Shown one piece after another: positions 1 to 7,322 of a DNA stretch of 19,282 nucleotides. Below the pieces are notes generated by a model that saw nothing but the letters and a program-made list of their open reading frames with translations, ran no database searches and was not told the origin of the DNA. The stretch is taken from positions 1 to 19,282 of the forward strand of contig CAJXDX010000012.1 of NCBI GenBank assembly GCA_913052275.1. The letters run 5' to 3'. Numbering within the stretch: position 1 is the first letter of the stretch; each line of letters starts with the position of its first letter. This DNA comes from an uncultured Pseudomonadota bacterium (GTDB taxonomy: Bacteria; SAR324; NAC60-12). The position numbers and the translations under genes are program-made.

Positions 1-68
1 TTTCTGCTAATTGTCTGGAATAAACCAAAACTAATTGCAGACACTATTGCCCATAGTACACCGCTCAA
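1..68 (-). CDS. EamA/DMT-family permease, N-terminal fragment (cut by window edge)
   Basis: Reading the minus strand from a TTG at 66-68 gives 22 open codons to the edge: LSGVLWAIVSAISFG, then LFQTISR. This matches the usual start of EamA-type 10-TM drug/metabolite exporters, whose first helix often ends in a GLFQ-x-x-x-R pattern. The TTG start is chosen because a GGGAGA Shine-Dalgarno-like stretch (plus-strand positions 77-82) sits 8-9 nt upstream and no ATG or GTG lies between it and the upstream in-frame stop at 111-113. The gene is divergent from the cupin operon and shares the 69-445 gap with it. The family assignment rests on about 22 residues only; the transported compound cannot be inferred. 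Confidence 0.5.
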   Translation of the reverse strand, partial: MSGVLWAIVSAISFGLFQTISR

Positions 69-445
69 TAAATTATCTCCCTGATATATTTGAAACTCGG
101 AATTGCCTTTTTAAGCAAATTGTTTGTAAGAAAAAACTTTCCCAACATATAAATTTTTAAATTAAATTTATTTAACATCAAATAAGTTGATTTAAATTAA
201 TGAAAATACAAATATAAATACATCCCTAAATGCAGGACAGTTATTCTAACTGTATTTCAATTTCATTCTCAAGTTGTGATTAAATTGTATATTATATGTT
301 TCCCCGATTATTTTTTGATTTAATTTAAGCTTTTTTTACCAAAAAATTGAGGTGTTTTCTGCAGCATCAGATTCTTAAATACTATTAAAAAAATTAAACG
401 ATTTATTATTTAATGACATACTAATCAGCACCCATGGGTTAAATT
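69..445. promoter_or_regulatory. Long AT-rich divergent intergenic region
   Basis: This 377-bp stretch separates the leftward permease fragment from the rightward cupin operon and should hold both promoters. It is extremely AT-rich, so -10-like hexamers are abundant and I could not pick a convincing -35/-10 pair on either strand. The only distinct structure is a dyad at 177-191 (ATCAA-N5-TTGAT), with TTAA on both outer flanks (172-175 and 192-195, offset by one base). It could be a regulator site. No coding frame with a family match was seen. Confidence 0.4.
177..191. promoter_or_regulatory. Dyad ATCAA-N5-TTGAT, possible operator
   Basis: A perfect 5-bp inverted repeat with a 5-nt spacer lies in the divergent gap. 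TTAA flanks both arms, with one extra C on the left. The size suits a dimeric helix-turn-helix regulator, but in DNA this AT-rich a short dyad can arise by chance. No regulator gene is adjacent. Confidence 0.2.
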
Positions 446-823
446 ATGGCAAAATTATTCAAAAAGAACGAACTGCCCAGTTATATCTCAACACGGGACA
501 AACGAGAAAGGCTGGATTTAATTACTGAAAATGTCCCAGTTGGAGCAAAACATCTTCGTGCGGACCGAATTATCTATCACGAAGGTGACAGTTGTGCCCG
601 GCACTATCATATTGGCAGCCACCATGTTTTTGTGATTCTGGAAGGAGAAGGATTCATTTCTACACCTGACTCAAAGCAACTTATTAAGGCAGGTGAAGTT
701 GCTTTGATTGAGCCCAAGGAAATCCACTGGTTTGAAAATAATACAGAAGGAAATTTTGAATTTATAGAGTTTTGGGTTCCTCCTCCAACAGAAACAATAT
801 GGATTGATGAGAACGACATATGA
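446..823 (+). CDS. Small single-domain cupin protein
   Basis: This 125-residue single-domain cupin is the first gene of the rightward cluster. Motif 1 is recognisable at about residues 47-69, with H53 and H55 as metal ligands, but the position normally held by glutamate is H59/H60 (HYHIGSHHVFVILEG). Motif 2 follows at about 83-98, with H94 in PKEIHWFEN. The site is therefore probably all-His or His-rich. Single cupins of this size serve as ligand or metal sensors, isomerases or dioxygenases, and the exact role cannot be read here. The ATG at 446 is the only reasonable start, because a TAA lies two codons upstream; there is no clear Shine-Dalgarno. A second cupin follows 88 bp downstream, suggesting paired function with the dehydrogenases further on. 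Confidence 0.8.
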   Translation: MAKLFKKNELPSYISTRDKRERLDLITENVPVGAKHLRADRIIYHEGDSCARHYHIGSHHVFVILEGEGFISTPDSKQLIKAGEVALIEPKEIHWFENNTEGNFEFIEFWVPPPTETIWIDENDI

Positions 824-836
824 ACTTGGAAACCGG

Positions 837-855
837 TTGGTTGAGTTTCAGCCAA
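837..855 (+). other. Hairpin between the two cupin genes
   Basis: TTGGTTGA (837-844) and TCAGCCAA (848-855) form an 8-bp RNA stem with one G-U pair and a GUU loop, just after the first cupin stop. No U-tract follows, so it is not a typical intrinsic terminator. It could protect the upstream mRNA end or separate expression of the two cupins. Confidence 0.35.
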
Positions 856-911
856 GAAATAATTTCATAAAAATACAACAAAAAGATTAATCGAAACTGC
901 TAACTTTAAAC

Positions 912-1241
912 ATGCCAAGGATAATTAAAAAAGAAGATATACAATGTCATCCACAGATTCCGGGTTTTCAGATTAAATCAGTAACAGAAGCTTTAAATCA
1001 GGACTCTCAGGTAATGGAAGTAAAACGCCTTATTCTTGATCCCAATATTATTAGTCCTGAATTCACACATACTGATATTGATCAGTTACTATATGTGATA
1101 AAAGGTGATGGAATTGCAAAAGTTAACAGTACAGAGTTTCCACTTGATAAAGAAAGTATACTCTGGCTTGAATCAGGAGAAAAATATCACTTCATTTCCG
1201 GAAGTTTGGGATTAGAAATTCTCCAGGCAACTGCTCCATAA
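912..1241 (+). CDS. Small cupin-like protein with degenerate metal site
   Basis: This 109-residue protein has the cupin beta-barrel pattern: a first motif at about 49-67 (THTDIDQLLYVIKGDG) and a second at about 83-95 ending in H93. Of the usual ligands only H53 and H93 are in place. The second His of motif 1 is D55 and the Glu position is Q58, so metal binding may be weak or altered. It resembles the small cupins often found beside sugar-acid or aromatic catabolic genes, where several act as accessory or sensing proteins. It lies 88 bp after the first cupin and about 190 bp before the aldo/keto reductase. No Shine-Dalgarno is obvious. The family call is fairly safe; the function is unknown. 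Confidence 0.7.
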   Translation: MPRIIKKEDIQCHPQIPGFQIKSVTEALNQDSQVMEVKRLILDPNIISPEFTHTDIDQLLYVIKGDGIAKVNSTEFPLDKESILWLESGEKYHFISGSLGLEILQATAP

Positions 1242-1432
1242 AAGATTAATAAATTTCATAAAATCATAGTAAATTAATAATAATTCCTTACAATTAAGTT
1301 CAATTTATTGGTTTGTAGAACACTCCTCTTTTTCATAGAATACACCGATCAAAATGAGTTGAACAAATCCTTAAATATTTTTTTAGGGAAGAGCTTGATC
1401 ACAACTGAAAAGTTTAAAGCAATTTGAAGAAG

Positions 1433-2260
1433 ATGGCTTTGACAATAGAAAGCAGAATAAATTTGAATGATGGTGTATCAATGCCATTATTCGGTATTGG
1501 TGTGTGGCGGATGGAGCCCGGCAGGGAAACCAGGGAAGCAGTAACTTTAGCATTAGAACTCGGTTACATACATATTGACACAGCATCCATGTACAAAAAC
1601 GAAGAGGATGTTGGAGCAGCAGTGCAGGAGAGCAGCCTGCCGCGGGAAAATTTATTTATTACTTCAAAAGTCCATACAAGTGAAGTTGGATATGATGCAA
1701 CTTTGGAAGCTTTTGAAAGAAGTCTGCAAAAATTAAAATTATCTTACATCGATCTTTATCTTATTCATAAACCGGTTGAGGGCTTCCGTCAAAATACCTG
1801 GAAAGCTCTTGAAAAACTTAAGAAGGATGGTACTTGCAGATCGATTGGCGTCAGCAATTTTTCACCAAGACACCTGGACGAAATACTTGAGATTTGTGAA
1901 TTTATTCCTGCGGTTAACCAAATAGAGATGAATCCTTTTCTGGCTCAGAAAACCATTTCTGATTATTGCAGATCCAAGAACATTCATATTACGGGATTTT
2001 GTCCTTTAGCAAGAACAGAAAAATCTAAAGACCCTGAGATAGTTGATGTGGCAAATGAATGTGGAAAAACCTGGGCTCAGGTAATGATCCGCTGGAGTCT
2101 TCAAAAACAGATAACAACAATACCAAAATCAGTAAAACCTCAGAGGATCAGGGAAAATTCAGATGTGTTTGATTTCGAACTGAATGAAAAGCAGATGCAA
2201 AGGCTGGATGATCTTGATCAGGGATTTCGATTGCGGCCTGATCCAATGGATTTGCCTTAA
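1433..2260 (+). CDS. Aldo/keto reductase (AKR5-like)
   Basis: A 275-residue NADPH-dependent oxidoreductase that would interconvert a carbonyl and an alcohol in the cytoplasm. The full catalytic tetrad is visible: D49 and Y54 (HIDTASMYKNEEDVG), K79 (FITSKV) and H112 (LYLIHKP). The GVSNF segment and the C-terminal IPKSVKPQRIREN segment, typical of coenzyme phosphate binding, are also present. Length and motifs match the 2,5-diketo-gluconate reductase/prostaglandin-F-synthase type group. The ATG at 1433 is chosen because it gives the usual N-terminus; an in-frame TTG at 1424 would add only three residues. Neither start has a well-spaced ribosome site. The 191-bp upstream gap suggests its own promoter, though none is convincing. 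The substrate is unknown. Confidence 0.9.
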   Translation: MALTIESRINLNDGVSMPLFGIGVWRMEPGRETREAVTLALELGYIHIDTASMYKNEEDVGAAVQESSLPRENLFITSKVHTSEVGYDATLEAFERSLQKLKLSYIDLYLIHKPVEGFRQNTWKALEKLKKDGTCRSIGVSNFSPRHLDEILEICEFIPAVNQIEMNPFLAQKTISDYCRSKNIHITGFCPLARTEKSKDPEIVDVANECGKTWAQVMIRWSLQKQITTIPKSVKPQRIRENSDVFDFELNEKQMQRLDDLDQGFRLRPDPMDLP

Positions 2261-2428
2261 CAAACTGAAATAATTTAAACATATTTTATATAATTAATTC
2301 TTGATTTCAAAAAATAATAAAACTGTTTTAAAAAATTAAACATAGTACATGTCAAATATTCTATTGAAAAAATTATTTTAAACACTTTGCAAATGATAAA
2401 TTGAACGCCATTAGAAAGGGATCCTGTA

Positions 2429-2917
2429 ATGAACAAAGTTGTAGATGAAATTGATTTTACCAAACCGATTATCCGGCGAAAAAGTCTCTCTGCTTCCAAC
2501 AACGGGAATATGACAACAACCGTGGAATTTCCAGAGTTTTTCAGTATGACTTTTGATGAGCCGGTAAAACATGGTGGAGAAGGTAAGGGGCCCTCTCCGC
2601 TTCAGGGTGTATTAGCGAGTTTGTGCGGCTGTGAAGCTGTTACTTTTAATCGTACTGCCAAAGATATGGACTTTTCATATAACGGATTAAAATTTGATGC
2701 AGAATTCACAATTGACATTCGGGGCAGGATGGGTGTGCGCAGCATTGTACCACATTTTAAGACTGTCAGATTACAGGTACATGTCAACACTGAGGAAGAA
2801 GAGGAGAGGCTTCGAGAAGTAGTGGAAGAAACAGAAGCTCGCTGTCCGGTATTCAATCTCATTAAAGATGCCGGTGTTGAACTTGAATGTCTCTGGATAC
2901 GATCAACTCAAAAATGA
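2429..2917 (+). CDS. OsmC-like protein
   Basis: This 162-residue protein of the OsmC/Ohr superfamily contains thiol-based peroxide-reducing or general stress proteins. The first reactive cysteine lies in LASLCGCEAVT (C66/C68) and the second in ARCPVFNLIK (C139). The G-P-S-P-L-Q helix start at about 54-59 is family-typical. A duplicated Cys (CGC) replaces the single Cys of most members, leaving some doubt which is catalytic. A Shine-Dalgarno-like GAAAGGG ends 8 nt before the ATG. The beta-hydroxyacid dehydrogenase follows after 37 bp, so these two are probably co-transcribed. It may protect against peroxide made by oxidative catabolism here; that is inference from context. Confidence 0.88.
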   Translation: MNKVVDEIDFTKPIIRRKSLSASNNGNMTTTVEFPEFFSMTFDEPVKHGGEGKGPSPLQGVLASLCGCEAVTFNRTAKDMDFSYNGLKFDAEFTIDIRGRMGVRSIVPHFKTVRLQVHVNTEEEEERLREVVEETEARCPVFNLIKDAGVELECLWIRSTQK

Positions 2918-2954
2918 ATTCATTTTAATCATATAAATCAGATAAAAACAAACT

Positions 2955-3911
2955 ATGGGAAAAATTAACAAAGTTGGATGGATTGGAATTGGACGTATGG
3001 GATCACCAATGGTTCAAAAAGTACTTGAATCCGGTTACAAAGTTGCAATTTGGAATCGTACCCGTTCAAAAGCGGAAGCATTGACTCCATACGGAGCAGA
3101 AATAGTTTCAACTGCTGAGGAACTTTCAACAGTGGATGTGCTTTTTACAATGGTTTCAACAGGTCAAGACCTTGAACAGGTATGTTTCGGTGAAAACGGA
3201 GTAATAAGAGAAAATCAATCTCCCAGGATACTTGTTGACTGCTCCTCTATAGGGGCGGACCAGTCCACAGCAATCCGGGAAAAACTCAGTCAGCGTAACT
3301 GCCAGCTCCTGGCTGCACCAGTAAGTGGGAACGGAAAGTGTGTAAAAGCAGGGAAATTATCCTCAGTAGTTTCAGGACCCAAAGAAGCATTTGATGCTGT
3401 AGAAAGCATTATTAAGGCTTATTCTGTTCAAGGAGTTTCTTATGTTGGTGAAGGAGAACTGGCCCGATTTTGTAAAATTGCACACAATGTACTTCTGGCT
3501 GTAGTTACACAAAACCTTGCCGAAATAACCGTCCTTGCGGAAAAGGCTGGCATAACAAGACATGCATTTCTAAGCTTTATCAACAACAGCGTGATGGGTT
3601 CAATTTTCAGCCGCTACAAAACTCCTGCTTTAGTCAATCTTGACTGGACAACTACCTTCACTCCATATCTGCTGCGCAAAGATGTGGACCTGGGGCTTAA
3701 GGAAGCAAGAGAACTGAATGTCTCAATGCCCGTAACTGCAGCAACACGTGAAGCACTTCAAACACATTTTGGTGCCGCACAGAGTAAAGAAGATCCAGAG
3801 GCCTATCTTTCTTCAGACTTCAGTGCTCTGCTTGAAACAGTTGCCGTACAGGCAGGAATTACATTGAAATCAGAAAACAAAACTGTTCCTACTGGTCTGG
3901 AAGTTGAGTGA
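2955..3911 (+). CDS. NAD(P)-dependent beta-hydroxyacid dehydrogenase (HIBADH/6PGDH-like)
   Basis: This 318-residue protein belongs to the family of 3-hydroxyisobutyrate, tartronate-semialdehyde and related dehydrogenases, which oxidise a beta-hydroxyacid to its semialdehyde or the reverse. The Rossmann glycine motif is at 11-16 (GIGRMG). The substrate loop is APVSGNGKCVKAGKL, around S124. The catalytic lysine is K174 in ARFCKIAHN, with N178. The family DxxL-x-KD helix appears as YLLRKDVDLG. The C-terminus runs about 20-25 residues past the usual 290-300. The precise substrate is not predictable; the GN in SGNGK, where most members have SGG, suggests divergence from standard HIBADH. Gene neighbours point to sugar-acid or amino-acid derived intermediates. 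Confidence 0.9.
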   Translation: MGKINKVGWIGIGRMGSPMVQKVLESGYKVAIWNRTRSKAEALTPYGAEIVSTAEELSTVDVLFTMVSTGQDLEQVCFGENGVIRENQSPRILVDCSSIGADQSTAIREKLSQRNCQLLAAPVSGNGKCVKAGKLSSVVSGPKEAFDAVESIIKAYSVQGVSYVGEGELARFCKIAHNVLLAVVTQNLAEITVLAEKAGITRHAFLSFINNSVMGSIFSRYKTPALVNLDWTTTFTPYLLRKDVDLGLKEARELNVSMPVTAATREALQTHFGAAQSKEDPEAYLSSDFSALLETVAVQAGITLKSENKTVPTGLEVE

Positions 3912-4060
3912 GAAACCCAAAAATATTCATTTCATTCAGCCTGATAAACTTTGATGTGAAAGAACTGTGAAAATAAAAAATAGTACTTTTTCACTGGTAC
4001 AATTTAAAATAAATGCTGTAGGTTAATTTCACTGCTTCACCAACCATTACACAAGTTCCT

Positions 4061-4082
4061 GAACAAAAAAAATTATTTGTTC
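4061..4082. promoter_or_regulatory. Inverted repeat GAACAAA-N8-TTTGTTC
   Basis: A perfect 7-bp inverted repeat lies in the 239-bp gap before the Gfo/Idh gene, about 70 nt upstream of its start. As RNA it would be a weak A/U hairpin without a U-tract, so an operator for the downstream three-gene operon is more likely than a terminator. No confident promoter hexamers were found beside it. Confidence 0.3.
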
Positions 4083-4150
4083 TGTTTGTGATGCTGGCAA
4101 TAAATGTATTTCACAAAATTAACTTTAAATAAGCTGCTATTTCGTAAATT

Positions 4151-5299
4151 ATGGAAAGAAGAATCGGCATTATAATGAACGGCATAACAGGCAGAATGGG
4201 ACTGAATCAACACCTCATCCGTTCTGTACTTGCAATAAGAGATGATGGAGGACTTCTTCTTACTGATGGAAGCAAACTGATGCCTGACCCTATTCTGGTA
4301 GGACGAAACAAACAAAAACTTGAGGAAATTGCCTCACGTTATTCTGTAGATAGATACACTACTGATCTGGACAATGCCCTTGAAAATACTGATGACAGTG
4401 TGTTCTTTGACTCCGCAACTACTAAGATGCGAGTGGAAATACTGAAAAAAGCAATTTCCGCCGGGAAACACATTTACTGTGAAAAACCTGTAGCTGATGA
4501 TTTGCAGGGCGCACTTGAAATTGCCAAATATGCCAGCCAGAAAGGAGTTAAAAACGGTGTTGTACACGACAAACTTTATCTCCCTGGTCTGATAAAGCTG
4601 AAACGTCTCCGTGATGCCGGTTTCTTTGGTAAGATTCTATCTGTGCGTGGTGAATTCGGATACTGGGTATTTGATGGAGAAATTATTCCCGCCCAAAGAC
4701 CAAGCTGGAATTACCGTAAATCCGACGGAGGTGGAATCATCAAAGATATGCTTTGTCATTGGCGCTATGTACTTGATAATGTAATTGCGCCTGTCAAATC
4801 TGTCTCATGTGCTGGAAAAGTTCATATCAGCAAACGCTGGGATGAATCAGGACAAAAGTATGATGCTGATGCTGACGATGCTGCCTATGCTTCTTTTGAA
4901 CTCGAGGGAGAGATCATGGCACAAATTAATTCTTCATGGTGCGTCAGAGTGAAACGTGAGGATCTGGTAACATTCCAGGTAGATGGTACTTTGGGTTCCG
5001 CAGTTGCCGGACTGCATAAATGCTCTATACAGCATCATCTGAACACACCCAAACCAACATGGAATCCAGACCAGCCTCAGACTCTCAGGTTTCATGACCA
5101 CTGGATGCAGGTGCCTGACAATGCAGATTTCGGTAATGGATTTCGTACTCAATGGGAAGAATTCCTTAGACACGTCGCAGAGGATGGCCCATGGAAATAT
5201 GACCTTTTTGAAGGTGCCAAGGGAGTTCAACTTGCTGAATGCGCTAGTAAAAGCTGGAAAGAACGCCGTTGGATTGATATCCCTGAAATTCAAATTTGA
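4151..5299 (+). CDS. Gfo/Idh/MocA-family oxidoreductase
   Basis: A 382-residue NAD(P)-dependent dehydrogenase of the family that oxidises ring or chain hydroxyls of sugars and cyclitols. The N-terminal Rossmann fold carries MNGITGRMG (9-17), a variant seen in one subgroup. The hallmark EKP is at 111-113 (IYCEKPVADD). The second-domain catalytic pattern D199-x-x-x-H203 lies in IIKDMLCHWRY. It heads a three-gene operon: 3 bp separate it from the DUF993 gene, which in turn overlaps the TIM-barrel gene. That order suggests the oxidised keto product is passed on to an aldolase-like and an isomerase-like enzyme. The start ATG has no Shine-Dalgarno. The substrate is unknown; inositol- or sugar-like polyols are the family norm. 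Confidence 0.9.
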   Translation: MERRIGIIMNGITGRMGLNQHLIRSVLAIRDDGGLLLTDGSKLMPDPILVGRNKQKLEEIASRYSVDRYTTDLDNALENTDDSVFFDSATTKMRVEILKKAISAGKHIYCEKPVADDLQGALEIAKYASQKGVKNGVVHDKLYLPGLIKLKRLRDAGFFGKILSVRGEFGYWVFDGEIIPAQRPSWNYRKSDGGGIIKDMLCHWRYVLDNVIAPVKSVSCAGKVHISKRWDESGQKYDADADDAAYASFELEGEIMAQINSSWCVRVKREDLVTFQVDGTLGSAVAGLHKCSIQHHLNTPKPTWNPDQPQTLRFHDHWMQVPDNADFGNGFRTQWEEFLRHVAEDGPWKYDLFEGAKGVQLAECASKSWKERRWIDIPEIQI

Positions 5300-5302
5300 C
5301 AA

Positions 5303-6463
5303 GTGCCAGCACTGGTTTTACCAAAACCTGATAAGACACTGGAAACTCTTGAGTTGAGTGCTCCACCTGATCTCAATATTGAACCTGCCGTATTTTCCCG
5401 GACAATTTATGCAGCTGCCCATGTAGTTGCGGACCCCCTCAATGATAATGATCCATGGCTTGATGCAAGCATTGACTGGGATCAAACTATTGCCTTCAGA
5501 GAATACCTCTGGGAAAAGGGGCTTGGTGTTGCTGAGGCAATGGACACGGCTCAGCGTGGTATGGGTCTTGACTGGGATACATCAAGGGAATTGATCCGCC
5601 TTTCATTGGATGCGGCAAAAGGCTGTAATGGATTGATTGCCTGCGGGGTGGGCACTGACCATTTGTCTCCCAAACCAGACCTTACTGTCAATGAAGTAAT
5701 TCAAGCATATGAGGAGCAATGCGAGGCAGTGGAAAGATTTGGAGGAAGAATTATTTTGATGGCAAGCCGCGCCCTAACAGCGTGTGCGCGAGGATCAGAA
5801 GATTTTTCAGCTGTCTACACAAAAATTCTAAATCAGGTTTCTGAACCAGTCATTATCCACTGGCTTGGAGATATGTTTGATCCTCTGCTTAAGGGGTATT
5901 GGGGGTCAGCAGATATTGATCAGGCCATGGAAACATGTTTGTCTATACTGAATGCGAATTCTGCCAAAATCGATGGTATCAAAATTTCACTTTTGTCAAA
6001 GGAAAAAGAAATCCTGATGCGTCGGCGTCTTCCGGAAAAGATAAAAATGTACACAGGTGATGATTTTAACTATCCGGAATTAATTCTTGGAGATAAAGAA
6101 GGATTTTCGCATGCTCTGCTGGGAATTTTCGATGCGATTGCAGGCCTAGCCGCAGCTGCGGCAACAGCTCTTGGTAAAGAGGACAAACAAACATATAATG
6201 ATCTGCTTGACCCCACTGTTCCGCTTTCAAGACATATCTTTAAAGCCCCTACAAGGTTTTATAAAACTGGTGTGGTTTTTCTTGCCTATCTCAATGGATT
6301 CCAGAAGAATTTCACGATGCTTGGCGGACAGGAAAGTGCACGTTCAACACTTCACCTTGCTGAATTGATTCGACTTGCAAACAGTGCCGGAGCATTGCTG
6401 GAACCTGAATTGGCTGCTTCCAGAGCAAAGGCAGTATTTTCATCAAGAGGAATAGGATCATGA
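5303..6463 (+). CDS. DUF993 protein, class I aldolase-like (DHDPS superfamily)
   Basis: This 386-residue protein matches the DUF993 family, distant relatives of dihydrodipicolinate synthase-type Schiff-base lyases. Traces of the superfamily active site are visible. IDGIKIS at about 224-229 places K227 where the Schiff-base lysine is expected. IACGVGTDHL resembles the carboxylate-binding GTTGE loop. The usual catalytic Tyr segment (PYY, then YN) is replaced by MASRALTACARG and VIIHWLGD, so the chemistry probably differs from DHDPS. The start is a GTG 3 nt after the upstream stop, indicating translational coupling, and no Shine-Dalgarno is present. The stop overlaps the next gene (ATGA). It probably cleaves or condenses a keto-intermediate made by the neighbouring dehydrogenase; that is inference. 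Confidence 0.85.
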   Translation: MPALVLPKPDKTLETLELSAPPDLNIEPAVFSRTIYAAAHVVADPLNDNDPWLDASIDWDQTIAFREYLWEKGLGVAEAMDTAQRGMGLDWDTSRELIRLSLDAAKGCNGLIACGVGTDHLSPKPDLTVNEVIQAYEEQCEAVERFGGRIILMASRALTACARGSEDFSAVYTKILNQVSEPVIIHWLGDMFDPLLKGYWGSADIDQAMETCLSILNANSAKIDGIKISLLSKEKEILMRRRLPEKIKMYTGDDFNYPELILGDKEGFSHALLGIFDAIAGLAAAAATALGKEDKQTYNDLLDPTVPLSRHIFKAPTRFYKTGVVFLAYLNGFQKNFTMLGGQESARSTLHLAELIRLANSAGALLEPELAASRAKAVFSSRGIGS

Positions 6464-7278
6464 TTGAAGCCGGGCAAATTTCGCTCAATACTGCAACGGT
6501 AAGAGAAAAATGCAATCTCGGGCAGGCCATAGATTTGTGCAACAGATACGGAATAGGAGGAATTGCACCCTGGAGGGAAAAACTCCATGAATGCGGTGTT
6601 GATGAAGCAAAAAGAATGATTCAGGACAGCGGCCTGCGTGTCAGCGGACTTTGCCGGGGTGGAATGTTCACTTTGGAAGACCGTCTTTCTCAGAACATAC
6701 TGGATGACAACAAAAAAGCAGTAGATGAAGCGGCAGCAATTCAGGCAGAATGCCTGGTAATGGTAGTTGGAGGATTAAAACCAAATTCAAAGGATTTGGC
6801 AGGAAGCCACAGACAAGTTGAGGAAGGTCTTTTCAAGACTCTGGAATATGCCCGAACAGTTAAAATGCCTGTTGCAATTGAACCTTTGCATCCAATGTAT
6901 GCTGCTGATAGAGCCTGCGTGAATACTCTCAAGCATGCTTTAGATCTTTGTGATCAGATGGGTGAAGGAATTGGAGTTGCAGTTGACGTGTATCACTGCT
7001 GGTGGGACCCGGAACTGGAATCGCAGATTAAACGAGCAGGTAGAAAACGTCTGCTTGCTTTCCACATCTGCGACTGGCTTTTGGAAACAAAAGATCTTCT
7101 GCTGGATCGTGGAATGATGGGGGACGGAGTAATTGACATTGCTTTAATAAGAAACTGGATGGAAAGAGAAGGATTTGAAGGTCTTAAGGAGGTTGAAATC
7201 TTTTCTCAGGAAAACTGGTGGAAACGTGATCCCGATGAAGTGGTTAGTATCTGCATAGAAAGATCAGCTGTCTGCTGA
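6460..7278 (+). CDS. Sugar-phosphate isomerase/epimerase-like TIM barrel
   Basis: A 272-residue xylose-isomerase-like TIM barrel. The four expected metal ligands are in place: E141 (IEPLHP), D176 (VDVYHCWWD), H202 (FHICDW) and E246 (EVEIFS). H179 is also conserved-looking, beside the metal site. Such enzymes use a divalent cation to isomerise, epimerise or dehydrate keto-sugars and inosose-like rings. The ATG overlaps the DUF993 stop by 4 bp, so the two proteins are made together. This is the last gene of the rightward cluster; the convergent hydrolase gene ends 44 bp away and I see no strong terminator between them. The substrate is unknown. Confidence 0.88.
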   Translation: MIEAGQISLNTATVREKCNLGQAIDLCNRYGIGGIAPWREKLHECGVDEAKRMIQDSGLRVSGLCRGGMFTLEDRLSQNILDDNKKAVDEAAAIQAECLVMVVGGLKPNSKDLAGSHRQVEEGLFKTLEYARTVKMPVAIEPLHPMYAADRACVNTLKHALDLCDQMGEGIGVAVDVYHCWWDPELESQIKRAGRKRLLAFHICDWLLETKDLLLDRGMMGDGVIDIALIRNWMEREGFEGLKEVEIFSQENWWKRDPDEVVSICIERSAVC

Positions 7279-7322
7279 ATTTGCTATCTTCCTGTTTTCT
7301 GCAGTAAGCATTCTTCTGTTAA

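Noticed and set aside
274..297. TTGTGA followed by TATATTATAT as a promoter of the cupin operon
   Set aside because: No -10-like hexamer lies at 16-18 nt from the -35-like hexamer; such words are common in this AT-rich stretch.
2261..2428. Gap before the OsmC-like gene searched for promoter or small RNA
   Set aside because: It is AT-rich with several partial hexamers, but no pair with good spacing and no structured RNA was recognised.
4934..5302. Minus-strand frame of about 120 codons opposite the Gfo/Idh gene
   Set aside because: It is antisense to a well-supported gene and has no family resemblance.
7279..7322. Possible bidirectional terminator between the convergent gene ends
   Set aside because: I found no stable stem with a U-tract on either strand in the 44-bp gap.
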